A stretch of DNA of 64,000 bases, taken from contig NZ_QETB01000007.1 in NCBI RefSeq assembly GCF_003123745.1, forward strand, positions 1 to 64,000. Direction: 5' to 3'. Under the pieces are notes generated by a model. The model saw only the letters and a program-made list of their open reading frames with translations. It searched no databases and was not told where the DNA came from. Of this stretch, positions 44,727-53,378 are shown one piece after another (the first letter of the stretch is position 1; every line of letters starts with the position of its first letter). The stretch comes from Ancrocorticia populi (GTDB lineage: Bacteria; Actinomycetota; Actinomycetes; Actinomycetales; Actinomycetaceae). The translations under genes were made by a program, and so were the position numbers.

Positions 44727-46442
44727 ATGAAGATCGATGTATATGATGTGACCCTTCGCGACGGAGCTCAGCAGGAGGGTATTAATCTCTCGGTTGCCGA
44801 TAAGCTGGCCCTCATGCCGCTGATTGAGTCGATTGGCGTCGATTACATCGAGGGCGGTTGGCCCGGCGCGATCCCGCGTGACACGGATTTTTACAGGCGC
44901 ACTGACGAAGTCCCTCTCTCCACCGCCAAGCTCACGGCATTCGGCGCCACGCGCAAGGCCGGCGTGAGCGCCGCAGACGATGCCCAGATCCAGGGGCTCC
45001 TCGATTCCGGCGCTCCCGTGATCACGCTGGTGGCAAAGTCGGACATCCGCCACGTTGAGCAGGCCTTGCGCACCACCGGGGAAGAGAACCTCGCGATGGT
45101 CCGCGATTCGGTGGAGTACCTGCGCAGCCAGGGCCGCGAGGTCATGATTGACGTTGAGCATTTCTTCGATGGCTTCAGCTTCGATCCGGAATACACAACA
45201 TCCGTGGTTGCTGAGTGCTTCGCGGCCGGCGCCAGTTGCGTCATCCTCTGCGATACCAACGGTGGCTCACTTCCGTCCCACGTCACGAACATCGTCACGG
45301 ACTTGAAAGAGCGTTTGGCAAGCGCGGGTTTCCAAGACGCGAAGTTGGGTATTCATGCGCACGACGACGGCGGCTGCGCCGTTGCCAACTCCATCGCCGC
45401 CATTGAGGCTGGATGCCGCCAAGTCCAAGGAACGGTGAACGGTTATGGGGAGCGCACAGGTAATGCGAATCTCCTGACAATACTGGCGAATCTGGCACTG
45501 AAGACTGACTATGAGACGGTGAGCCAGGAGCAGCTCGCACGTCTGGCCTCTGTATCGCATGCGGCTTCGGAGATCACGAATATCTCTCCGTATGCTCGTC
45601 AGCCTTACGTTGGTGCTTCCGCGTTCGCGCACAAAGCTGGGCTTCACGCATCTGCTATTCGCGTGAATCCGGACCTGTATCAGCACATCGATCCTCTCGC
45701 TGTGGGTAACGACATGAGGATGCTCGTGTCTGACATGGCTGGGCGGGCTTCCATTGAGCTGAAGACTCGCGAGTTCGGAATCGACCTGTCTACGAACAAG
45801 GAAGCTCTGAGCGAGATCACACGGCGAGTAAAGGCGGCTGAGGCCGCTGGGTACACGTACGACGCAGCTGATGCTTCATTCGAGCTGATCGTGCGCGACG
45901 TCGTTGGGGATCGGCCCCAGTACTTCGTGATCGAGGCCTGGCGAGCAAACATCGCTACCGTTGGCGTGAGCAATGGAAATGGCGGCGGTGCCAAGACAGG
46001 TACAGCGGGACAGGTCGGAAGCGCTGGCAGTGCCGGCGAGGGCAATTCCGCCTACCAGGGCTTCCATAGTGGTGAAACCTTCGCCGAGGCTACGGTCAAA
46101 CTATTTGCTGGCGGGCGCCGCTACATGCGAGTGGGTGAGGGCGTGGGCCCCGTCGATGCCCTCGATCAGGCCCTGCGTACCGCGCTAAAGAACGTATATG
46201 AGGAACTCGCAGGTATTGAGCTCATCGATTTTAAGGTCCGTATTCTCGATACCCACCGTGGAACAGGTGCGGCAACCCGAGTCATGATCGAGCTGTCGGA
46301 TGGCCACGGAATCTGGCGCACTGTAGGTGTGGGCGACGACGTTATCGAAGCCTCATGGGAGGCTCTCACCGAGGGATACGAGTACGGATTGCGCCGCGCT
46401 GGTGTTACCCCTTGGGTGGAAGGCGATCGCCCCGCCAGCTAA
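44727..46442 (+). CDS. cimA: (R)-Citramalate synthase
   Basis: This 571-residue enzyme condenses acetyl-CoA and pyruvate to citramalate, giving 2-oxobutyrate for isoleucine without threonine. The HMGL-type TIM barrel (about residues 1-280) has YDVTLRDGAQQEGINLSV and VDYIEGGWPGAIPRD, the form seen in CimA rather than LeuA. Metal-site histidines are in GIHAHDDGGCAVANS. A linker and a C-terminal LeuA-dimer regulatory domain (about 440-560) follow; between them is a Gly/Ala/Ser-rich insert (about residues 415-445). ATG 44727 has ggag six bases upstream. Isopropylmalate synthase activity cannot be excluded, but the barrel motifs favour citramalate. Confidence 0.9.
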   Translation: MKIDVYDVTLRDGAQQEGINLSVADKLALMPLIESIGVDYIEGGWPGAIPRDTDFYRRTDEVPLSTAKLTAFGATRKAGVSAADDAQIQGLLDSGAPVITLVAKSDIRHVEQALRTTGEENLAMVRDSVEYLRSQGREVMIDVEHFFDGFSFDPEYTTSVVAECFAAGASCVILCDTNGGSLPSHVTNIVTDLKERLASAGFQDAKLGIHAHDDGGCAVANSIAAIEAGCRQVQGTVNGYGERTGNANLLTILANLALKTDYETVSQEQLARLASVSHAASEITNISPYARQPYVGASAFAHKAGLHASAIRVNPDLYQHIDPLAVGNDMRMLVSDMAGRASIELKTREFGIDLSTNKEALSEITRRVKAAEAAGYTYDAADASFELIVRDVVGDRPQYFVIEAWRANIATVGVSNGNGGGAKTGTAGQVGSAGSAGEGNSAYQGFHSGETFAEATVKLFAGGRRYMRVGEGVGPVDALDQALRTALKNVYEELAGIELIDFKVRILDTHRGTGAATRVMIELSDGHGIWRTVGVGDDVIEASWEALTEGYEYGLRRAGVTPWVEGDRPAS

Positions 46443-46542
46443 CGGCTGGATTTCAGGTAGGCCCCTAGGACTGGTCCGATCTCATGCGCGCCGACGAAGT
46501 TTTTTGCGCAAAGAATGCGGGTCGGCGTGGAATGATGGCTGC

Positions 46543-47313
46543 ATGGCTCAGCTTCCCGAACGGTTCGATCTTCTCACGTCGCGGCCGCTATCCGTTGCTC
46601 TAAATCTGGGGCTCGATCACGGTGTGGCAATCGAGGTTGGGGCAGGCCGGCGGCCCGCTGCGGTGCGCATCTGGAACTGGGATGAGACCTGCGCTGTGAT
46701 CGGTAGTTCGCAATCCCTCTCCAATGAGATAGATCTCGAGGCGGCATCGGTGCGTGGAGTGCGGGTGCTTCGGCGCAGCTCCGGCGGTGGCACGATGTTC
46801 ATGGATCCCAAGAACGCCATCACGTACTCGGTGATCGTGCCGACCGAGGCACTCGCGGGGATGAGCCTGCGCGAGTCCTACGCCCTATGCGATTCGTGGG
46901 TGCTGGAGGCCGTGCAAGGACTCGGCGTTCCGGCGTTTTACCGGCCCATTAATGACATCGCCACAGCCGAGGGCAAAATCGGGGGAGCAGCCCAACGCCG
47001 CATGGCCAACGGAGTCACAATTCACCATGCGACCATGTCATGGGACATTGAGGGGCCAGCAATGCTAGCGGTGACGCGGCTCTTCCGCGACGATCTGGGA
47101 ACGCGCGGCGCCAAGAGTGCACAGAAGAAAGTTGTGGGTATTAGTCATTATTGTGGAGCGAGTAAGGCGGACGTCGTCGTCGCCATGATCAAATCCTTGG
47201 AGGACGGGCGCGCGGTGCGCCGCGGCACGTATCGGCCTTCTGAACTGGTTGAGGCTCAGAAAATGGTCAAGTCGAAGTTCGGCAGCCGCAAGTGGCTGCA
47301 CCGCATCGACTAA
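46543..47313 (+). CDS. Lipoate/biotin-protein ligase family protein
   Basis: This 256-residue single-domain protein has the lipoate/biotin ligase (LplA/LipB-BPL) fold. The substrate loop is VLRRSSGGGTMFMDPKNAITYS, and the lysine region is AEGKIGGAAQRR with VTIHHATMSWDI. It would attach lipoate, or transfer an octanoyl or lipoyl group, to carrier domains. The start ATG 46543 is preferred over in-frame upstream codons that overlap cimA; aatgat a few bases before it may be a -10 for a leaderless transcript. It follows cimA on the same strand after 100 bases. Confidence 0.87.
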   Translation: MAQLPERFDLLTSRPLSVALNLGLDHGVAIEVGAGRRPAAVRIWNWDETCAVIGSSQSLSNEIDLEAASVRGVRVLRRSSGGGTMFMDPKNAITYSVIVPTEALAGMSLRESYALCDSWVLEAVQGLGVPAFYRPINDIATAEGKIGGAAQRRMANGVTIHHATMSWDIEGPAMLAVTRLFRDDLGTRGAKSAQKKVVGISHYCGASKADVVVAMIKSLEDGRAVRRGTYRPSELVEAQKMVKSKFGSRKWLHRID

Positions 47314-47318
47314 CTATC

Positions 47319-47349
47319 TTGACACTTTATTGTCATCCTTTGGTATATT
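47319..47349 (+). promoter_or_regulatory. Consensus promoter for the 38-residue gene
   Basis: ttgaca (47319-47324) and tatatt (47344-47349) are near-perfect -35 and -10 elements with a spacing of 18-19 bases. This is one of the best promoters visible in the window and it drives the short gene at 47397. Confidence 0.7.
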
Positions 47350-47396
47350 CCACCGAAAGAGACAAGCGTAGAGCACCACCATTCGGGGGTAGAAGG

Positions 47397-47513
47397 ATGA
47401 TTTCGCAGCGCGAGATTGACGAACTGGTCGAACTCATGGCTGAGCGAATCGCTGAGTATGGCGGCTCTCTTGATACTGACGAGCTGTACGATCAGAACGG
47501 TCTTCCCGCATAA
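47397..47513 (+). CDS. Small acidic protein, 38 residues
   Basis: The ORF encodes a 38-residue acidic, helix-prone peptide opening MISQREIDELVELMAERIAE. A strong promoter lies 50 bases upstream, and the agaagg just before the ATG is a possible ribosome-binding site although very close. It is followed by an imperfectly spaced 7-bp hairpin (47510-47528). No family is recognised. Good codon use and the promoter argue for a real gene. Confidence 0.55.
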   Translation: MISQREIDELVELMAERIAEYGGSLDTDELYDQNGLPA

Positions 47514-47528
47514 CCGATTTGCGGTTAT
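47510..47528. terminator. Short hairpin between the 38-residue and YggS genes
   Basis: ataaccg (47510-47516) pairs with cggttat (47522-47528) around a 5-base loop. It covers both convergent stop codons. The stem is short, so efficiency is uncertain. Confidence 0.5.
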
Positions 47529-48280
47529 TGCTGGCTAATGATCTGAGGCCTTGGGCCAAATACTGCAGTACCCACGCGGATAATTGTTGAGCCTTCGGCG
47601 ATGGCGATGTCCATATCGTGCGTCATGCCCATTGAGAGCTCGGTGGCGCTCGCGATCCCGGCCTCTTGAATCTGTTCGCGGAGCTCGCGGACGATCTGGA
47701 AAGATCGGGCAATTGCCGCTACGTCCGTGGTGTGAGCACCGATTGTCATGAGGCCGACGAGGCGTAGATTCTCGAGGCCTGCGATCTTCCCTGCGAAATC
47801 GACGACCGATTCGGGAGCTCGTCCATATTGGCTCTCTGTCCCGGACGAGTTCACCTGAATCATGACGTCGAATGGGTGGCTGGCCTCACCACGCTCTATC
47901 CGCTCGCCTTGCAGGCGATCAAGCCGGCGGGCGAGCTTCGACGAATCCACCGTCTCGATGCACTGAGCGTAAGCCAGCGCCCGCCCAGCCTTATTTTTCT
48001 GAACGTGTCCGATCACGTGCGTGCGGTGCCTAGGTGCGTTCGCATCTGCGAGCGCCTGCTCGGTCTCTTCGAGCTGCTGAATGATATTGTGCCCAAGAAG
48101 AGTCCCGCCTGCATCGATAGCAGCGAGGACGCTTTCAGGTGCTTGGTATTTGACGGCCAGCTCAATCGCGACCGAACCCGGCTCGCGCCCGGTCTTCGCA
48201 ACCACCTGCGCCACTGACTCCTGCAGCCGTGCAAACCGCCCCGGGATTTCATCGAGCGCGGGCACGCTTTCGAGATTCAC
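47525..48280 (-). CDS. YggS-family pyridoxal-phosphate homeostasis protein
   Basis: This 251-residue PLP-binding TIM-barrel protein (YggS/PLPBP, alanine racemase N-terminal fold) helps control PLP and amino acid pools. Family blocks are VAIELAVKYQAPE (PLP lysine), HVIGHVQKNKAG, FDVMIQVNSSGTESQYG and ELSMGMTHDMDIAIAEGSTIIRVGTAVFG. The segment usually GENRVQE reads GHNIIQQ here. GTG 48280 has aaggag six bases upstream and is preferred over the upstream in-frame codon. It is the last gene before a convergent short gene. Confidence 0.9.
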   Translation of the reverse strand: MNLESVPALDEIPGRFARLQESVAQVVAKTGREPGSVAIELAVKYQAPESVLAAIDAGGTLLGHNIIQQLEETEQALADANAPRHRTHVIGHVQKNKAGRALAYAQCIETVDSSKLARRLDRLQGERIERGEASHPFDVMIQVNSSGTESQYGRAPESVVDFAGKIAGLENLRLVGLMTIGAHTTDVAAIARSFQIVRELREQIQEAGIASATELSMGMTHDMDIAIAEGSTIIRVGTAVFGPRPQIISQQ

Positions 48281-48637
48281 AATCGACTCCTTGGCTGGCA
48301 ATAATGACCGCCGACAATCCTACCGCGGCACGTTGCAAGGATGTATAGAGGATAGTCATGAAAGAGAAAAAGTAGGCTGAGCGCGTCCCGCAATCGTGAG
48401 CGTGACGTTTGCACTCTGAGAGAGACCTCAAAACCCGGTCTGGGAGGGCACTGTCAGGACAAACGGGTCACTGTCACGAGACAGTGGTGTTGCAAAGGTC
48501 ACTCTCATGCAGAAGAATGCAGACTGAACGGTCCCCTCAAGGTTTAGGTGGTTCTCTCAGGACGGAAAGGTGTTCTGACTGCTGAGACGGCTAGGCGTGA
48601 CGTTGAGGGTGACCTTTGTGCCAAGCAGAAAGCAGCT
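48281..48637. other. Intergenic region with degenerate repeats
   Basis: This is a 357-base gap between the exported-protein gene and the yggS gene, both on the minus strand. Most of it (about 48403-48620) is occupied by the degenerate repeat array listed separately. The promoter of yggS should lie in its left part, but I see no clear -35/-10 pair. No gene is supported. Confidence 0.6.
48403..48620. repeat. Degenerate 20-bp repeat array with half-step spacings
   Basis: The motif GGt-CACTcTCA recurs imperfectly. The closing A of each copy is at 48456, 48476, 48507, 48527, 48539 and 48559, giving intervals of 20, 31, 20, 12 and 20. Examples are gggcactgtcag, ggtcactgtcac, ggtcactctcat and ggttctctcagg. 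It resembles the 20-bp array at 14803-14900 in unit length and in the ctctca end. Confidence 0.55.
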
Positions 48638-49474
48638 TTAGCGCGTCAGAACCGCTTCCGCCTCGCGGACATCGAACGAATCCGACTGCGTCGTGGACGT
48701 TGCCGTTCCGTCCACCGGGTAGGTGGTGCCACCGACGGTGAAGGCCGCCGACCACTCAACCGTCAGCCCGATCCGAACCTCCGCGATGTCTTTGAGATAC
48801 GCGTGCGTGACTGTTCCATCTGGCCAAGGACCGCCGGGATTGTCGCTTGAGAATACCTGAGATCCGTCGCCCGGATCCCACGTGTAGGACGTGGGTGTCA
48901 GGTGCACAGTGACCGCATTGCCCAGCACTGAGAGATCTTCGTCGTATCCCACCGCATCGCTCTCGAAATAGACGGGCTTGTTTACATACACCCAGCCCCG
49001 GTTCGGGCTCACGTTGATGGTTCCGCCATCAGCCACGATGGATTGGACGTCCGAGATAGTTACGAGAGTTGAAGGATCAACGACGGGCTCACCGCCCGAG
49101 CTTTCCGGTGCCGCCGCCGCGATCGTGGGGCTACCCCCGAGAACTCCTGCGATTGATAGGCCAGATTCGCATCCCAGCAATAAACCAACGGTGCCGTCCG
49201 GGCACACCGGACCTGCCGGAACAATCTGGTTGTTGCTTGAGTTGGAAGAGTTTCCAGCGTTCTGTGATGGTGGTTGGCTGCCCGAGCCGCCAGAGTTGCT
49301 TCCTGAGGTACTGGACCCGGACCAGCTCCCACCTATTGAAACGGAACCTTCATTAGCTCGGCCCTCCCAGAACGCGTCGTTGTCTCCGTTTGAGGTGGCA
49401 GTGGCTGGAACGGCAAATGCGACTGAGAGGACAATCACGAGGCCCAGAAGTATACGGAGTGCTCGCGCCGTCAT
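48638..49474 (-). CDS. Exported protein with PKD-like C-terminal region
   Basis: This 278-residue protein has an N-terminal signal peptide (MTARALRILLGLVIVLSVAF) with a likely cleavage after ATA. A Ser/Gly/Asn-rich linker (about residues 40-90) follows. The C-terminal half contains YTWDPGDGSQ and VTHAYLKD, which resemble the conserved turn and strand of PKD (polycystic kidney disease-like) surface domains. It is probably secreted or surface-exposed. Its start overlaps the stop of the DUF6318-type lipoprotein gene by four bases (ATGA), so the two are translationally coupled. Function is unknown. Confidence 0.7.
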   Translation of the reverse strand: MTARALRILLGLVIVLSVAFAVPATATSNGDNDAFWEGRANEGSVSIGGSWSGSSTSGSNSGGSGSQPPSQNAGNSSNSSNNQIVPAGPVCPDGTVGLLLGCESGLSIAGVLGGSPTIAAAAPESSGGEPVVDPSTLVTISDVQSIVADGGTINVSPNRGWVYVNKPVYFESDAVGYDEDLSVLGNAVTVHLTPTSYTWDPGDGSQVFSSDNPGGPWPDGTVTHAYLKDIAEVRIGLTVEWSAAFTVGGTTYPVDGTATSTTQSDSFDVREAEAVLTR

Positions 49475-50094
49475 GAATCCTCACCCGGGATCTTTGTATC
49501 CTCTGGGAAATCCTGTACGACTTCGACTCTCCAAGTGTTGTCAGAAACATGAGTCGCGACGACCGCCATGACGAGGGTCTCTTCATCGCCATGTTGGAGA
49601 CCGTTCAATTCGTTGTAGTAGTCGAACTCTCCCTTTTGGGTGCGCATCTCCACTTGAAATTGATGCTTCTCTTCTGTTGGCCTCACAGTGGAATATTCGA
49701 TCGTAATCTCGGGCATTGTTGCCCAAGCGTTGCCTTTCTCGGGACTGTACATATTCGTTACGGACTCGAGATAGCTTTCGCAGAACTGGCAGTCTGGCCC
49801 CGACATGGCTTCGAGCTCGGTGGTGTCGCCAGTGGCGGCCGCGTAGGTTGTCATGCGAAGGAAGTATTCGGCGGCGGCAACGGCGCCGTCCTCGTCGGGC
49901 GTGGACATGGCTGCGGGTTTCTGGGGCGGCTCAATGCCCGTGGGCTTAGTGGGAACTGCGGAGGTAGCAGTGGGGGATGGCTGAACTGCAGTCGCCTGAC
50001 TGGTGGGCGTGGCGGGGTTGCCGTCACCGCAGCCCGCGAGCCCCATCAGCAGCGCGATCAGTAGTCCGGCAAGTGCACGCCCGTTGTGTCCCAT
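49471..50094 (-). CDS. DUF6318-type lipoprotein
   Basis: This 207-residue predicted lipoprotein has a hydrophobic signal and the lipobox LAGC (GLLIALLMGLAGC). A Pro/Thr/Ser linker follows. The rest matches DUF6318, with AAEYFLRMTTYAAATGDTTE, SGPDCQFCESYL (a C-x-x-C pair) and WRVEVVQDFP. I chose ATG 50094; a TTG three codons upstream is possible. It is coupled to the exported PKD-like gene downstream, forming a two-gene surface module. Function is unknown. Confidence 0.7.
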   Translation of the reverse strand: MGHNGRALAGLLIALLMGLAGCGDGNPATPTSQATAVQPSPTATSAVPTKPTGIEPPQKPAAMSTPDEDGAVAAAEYFLRMTTYAAATGDTTELEAMSGPDCQFCESYLESVTNMYSPEKGNAWATMPEITIEYSTVRPTEEKHQFQVEMRTQKGEFDYYNELNGLQHGDEETLVMAVVATHVSDNTWRVEVVQDFPEDTKIPGEDS

Positions 50095-50157
50095 GTTCTG
50101 CAAGGTAGCAGCTTGGGGTACGCCTCGCAGGGGAAATGCACACCCTGTGGATAAGCC

Positions 50158-52902
50158 TTACCGCTCGCCCACGCTGACCACGCTCAGCACGAGCGCGTCT
50201 GCGGCATCGGATGCGTCGAGGTCCACGAGTGCGGAGAAGCCCCAGGAGTGGGTGGCTTCGTCGTCGTCGAAAATTTGCCGAACAAGCCAGAGCCTTCCGG
50301 GGCGGCGCCCGGAAACGAAGCGGTCGGCAATCGGACCCGGAATTCCGGCGGCCTGCAAATCTGCGGAATCCGGGCGTTCGTTGAGCTCGAAGAACTCGCT
50401 GCCGCGGGCGGCTTGCCCGATGCCGATGGATTCGAATTCGTCGAAATAGGGATCGGTGGCGTCGGCCCAGGCGTCCCCGTCCCAGACGGGCGCACCGTCC
50501 CAGAGCGGCGCCCCGCCCCCGGCCAGATCGTCGAGGAGATCGTAATCCTCGCGCTCGATGGCTTCGACGCGGCGGAACATGGCGTTGCGGATGTCGGTGC
50601 GCAGGGCGTGGAGGTTGCGTGTGTACGCGACGTGCCCGCTGGCATCGGCGCCGAACGCTAGCTCGCGCTCGCCGCCCTCGGGATCGTTGTCTAGGGCGGC
50701 TGCCTCGTCCGCGGTCACACGCCCGTCGCGGAGAGCCTCCCACTCGTCCAGCAGCGAGGAATCGACGGAACGCACCAACGCCCCGAGCCACTCAGTGATT
50801 TCGTCCAGTTCCTCGGTGCGGGCTTCGAGCGGCACCATCTGGCGCAGCGCCTTGTAGGTATCGGTGAGGTAGCGCAGCACGATGCCCTCGGAGCGCGCGA
50901 TGTCATAGCGCGAAATTAGCTCGGAGAACGTGAGCGCGGTTTCCACCATCTCGCGCACCACGGATTTCGGCGAGAGCTCGTATTCATCCACCCACGGGTT
51001 GGTCTGCCGGTAGGTTTCGAGCGCGGCGTGCAGGGGCTCGGCGAGCGGCTGGGGCCAAGTGATTTCGTCAGCCTCGGCCATGCGTTGCTCGTAGCTCATG
51101 CCGGCGGCTTTCATCCGCCCGATAGCCTCGCCGCGAGCTTGACGTTGCTGGCCGTACAGCAGTGGGCGCGGATCCTCCTGCACGGCCTCCACAACGGACA
51201 CCACGTCCAGCGCATACTCCGGCGAATCCTTGTCCAACAGATCCAGCGCCGCCAGTGCGAAGGGCGACAACGGCGAGTTGAGCGCGAAATCCTCCGGAAC
51301 TTCGTGGGCGAACTCCACCGCCGAACGCCCGGGATGGGCTTCTTGCCACGTGAGGTCGTGGTGTACCAGTACACCAGCGCGGTGGAGGGATGAATAGATA
51401 TCGAGGGCTCGCCTTATGAGGGGATTTGAGGGTGCGGGTGGTTCGTGGTTATCCGTCAGCAGCTTGATTGCGGCCGCGACCGCATCGCCGGGGCGCTGCA
51501 GAATGTTGAGGATCATGGAGTGGTTGACCTGGAGGCTGGAGGCGAGAGTCTCAGGTTTCGCGTTGATGAGGTAGTTGAACGTCTTCTCGGACCAGAGGAC
51601 CACACCCTCGGGCGGCTTCACGCGTTGGACGCGCTTGAGCTTCTTGGGGTCGTCTCCGGCTTTGGCGACGCGGCGGGCATTTTCGATCTCATGCTCGGGG
51701 GCTTGGACGATCACATCTCCAGTGGTGTCGAATCCGGCGCGGCCGGCGCGGCCCGAGATCTGGTGGAACTCGCGGGCCGTGAGATGGCGGGACTTGGTGC
51801 CGTCGAACTTGGAGAGGGAGGTCAGGAGGACCGTGCGGATCGGGACGTTGATGCCCACGCCAAGGGTGTCCGTCCCGCAGATGACCTGGAGATGGCCAGC
51901 TTGGGTAAGGCGTTCGACGAGCCGGCGGTAACGCGGGAGGAGACCGGCGTGATGCACTCCGATGCCCGCGCGCAGCAGCTTCGAGAGGATCTTTCCGAAA
52001 CCGGCGCCGAACTTGAAGTTGCCGATGGCTGCGGCGATGGCCGCTTTTTGCTCCTTGGTGGTGAGGGCGATCGGCTGGAGTGCCTGAGCTTGGGCCACGG
52101 CCTCGCGTTGGGAGAAATGGACAATGTAAACGGGGGAGCGGTGAGTTGAGGTGAGCTCCTTGACCAGCTCCGGCAACGGCGTGGTGGAGTAGGCGAAATT
52201 GAGCGGGACCGGGCGCTCCGCATTGGTGATGAGGCTGACTGGGCGCTTCGTGCGGCGTTCCAGATCCTTCTCGAGGAACGAGGTATCACCGAGCGTTGCC
52301 GAGAGCAACACCTGCTGCGTGGAGGTGAGCTCGAGTAGCGGAACCTGCCAAGCCCAGCCACGCTGGGGATCGCCATAAAAGTGGAATTCGTCTTGGACGA
52401 GGACGCCGATTTGAGCCGCGTCGCCCTCGCGCAGAGAGATATTGGCGACGATCTCCGCCGTTGCGCAGATGATCGGGGCTTGGCCGTTGATCGACGAATC
52501 GCCCGTCACCATGCCCACGTTCTCTGCGCCAAACGCGGCGATGAGCTCAAAGAACTTCTCAGAGACGAGGGCCTTAAGCGGCGCCGTGTAGTAGGCGGTC
52601 TTGCCGAGCGCGAGGCCCGCAAAGATTGCGGCGAGGGCCACCATCGATTTCCCCGAGCCGGTTGGCGTGGAGACAATCAGGTGATCGCCCTCAAGCGCGC
52701 CGAGCAGAGCCTCTTCCTGATGTGGGTAGAGGGGGCGGTTTGTCGATTCCGCCCACGCAACGAACTCCTCGTACACGGCGTCCTCGGGCGGCGTGTAGCC
52801 GTGCTCATCCTCCAGACGATCGAGCGCAAGGTTGAGCGGAGGCTTCGGGGCCTGACGTGCAAGCTGTTCGGCGGCAGGCTGATGGGAATCGGTGGCGGAC
52901 AT
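50158..52902 (-). CDS. Ski2-like DEAD/DEAH-box helicase (DUF3516 family)
   Basis: This 914-residue RNA/DNA helicase has the two RecA lobes and the winged and helical parts of the Ski2-like actinobacterial group. Motif I is STPTGSGKS, and motif II is VQDEFHFYGDPQRGWAWQ. Motif III is LLSATLGD, and motif VI is QISGRAGRAGFDTTG. The remaining C-terminal half matches DUF3516. Such proteins probably unwind RNA in decay or processing, but the actinobacterial form is little studied. ATG 52902 is preferred over a codon 42 bases upstream. It is not in an operon with its neighbours. Confidence 0.9.
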   Translation of the reverse strand: MSATDSHQPAAEQLARQAPKPPLNLALDRLEDEHGYTPPEDAVYEEFVAWAESTNRPLYPHQEEALLGALEGDHLIVSTPTGSGKSMVALAAIFAGLALGKTAYYTAPLKALVSEKFFELIAAFGAENVGMVTGDSSINGQAPIICATAEIVANISLREGDAAQIGVLVQDEFHFYGDPQRGWAWQVPLLELTSTQQVLLSATLGDTSFLEKDLERRTKRPVSLITNAERPVPLNFAYSTTPLPELVKELTSTHRSPVYIVHFSQREAVAQAQALQPIALTTKEQKAAIAAAIGNFKFGAGFGKILSKLLRAGIGVHHAGLLPRYRRLVERLTQAGHLQVICGTDTLGVGINVPIRTVLLTSLSKFDGTKSRHLTAREFHQISGRAGRAGFDTTGDVIVQAPEHEIENARRVAKAGDDPKKLKRVQRVKPPEGVVLWSEKTFNYLINAKPETLASSLQVNHSMILNILQRPGDAVAAAIKLLTDNHEPPAPSNPLIRRALDIYSSLHRAGVLVHHDLTWQEAHPGRSAVEFAHEVPEDFALNSPLSPFALAALDLLDKDSPEYALDVVSVVEAVQEDPRPLLYGQQRQARGEAIGRMKAAGMSYEQRMAEADEITWPQPLAEPLHAALETYRQTNPWVDEYELSPKSVVREMVETALTFSELISRYDIARSEGIVLRYLTDTYKALRQMVPLEARTEELDEITEWLGALVRSVDSSLLDEWEALRDGRVTADEAAALDNDPEGGERELAFGADASGHVAYTRNLHALRTDIRNAMFRRVEAIEREDYDLLDDLAGGGAPLWDGAPVWDGDAWADATDPYFDEFESIGIGQAARGSEFFELNERPDSADLQAAGIPGPIADRFVSGRRPGRLWLVRQIFDDDEATHSWGFSALVDLDASDAADALVLSVVSVGER

Positions 52903-53074
52903 TCTTCTAGGGTGCCACATTCTGACCGCTGGGGTGGAGCGCACAATGTGTGGGATTTGGCTTTGCTTGGGTTTGGAGCCGTTTGCTCGCGTTGTAAAGC
53001 TCTGGCTGGAGCTAGCCGTACAGAATGCTGAGTTGCGTTGAGCGACCGAGGGGGAGTAGGTTCTCCGTGTTCGC

Positions 53075-53146
53075 GCACCGCTAGCTCAATGGTAGAGCAT
53101 CTGACTCTTAATCAGTGTGTTCAGGGTTCGAGTCCCTGGCGGTGTA
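53075..53146 (+). tRNA. tRNA-Lys (anticodon CTT)
   Basis: The acceptor arm gcaccgc (53075-53081) pairs with gcggtgt (53139-53145). The D-arm gctcaatggtagagc, the anticodon loop ctcttaa with CTT at 53107-53109, and the T-arm ggttcgagtcc are all present. The discriminator base is A and the CCA end is not encoded. Position 27-43 looks mismatched (T-T). Confidence 0.93.
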
Positions 53147-53378
53147 CAAAGCAAGCTCGGTCGCTCCGGCAGGGGTGGCCGGGCTTAGTTTCTTTTCACC
53201 TGAGGAACTCGAACACGTAAGGGCTCAGGCAGCGTTGGAGCACCCAGAGCTGGGGCTCGGAGTTCATAGGAACCGCGGCCAGATATCAAATTGGCGTTTA
53301 GTGTTCCACATTGCATGAGCCAACGATAGGTTTGGTGGTATTTTCATAAGAAAGAACGTGAAAAACAAGGGAGGCCTC

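Noticed and set aside
52700-53140. ORFs around the tRNA-Lys and helicase start
   Set aside because: They run through the tRNA sequence or the helicase gene, whose motifs and structure are decisive.
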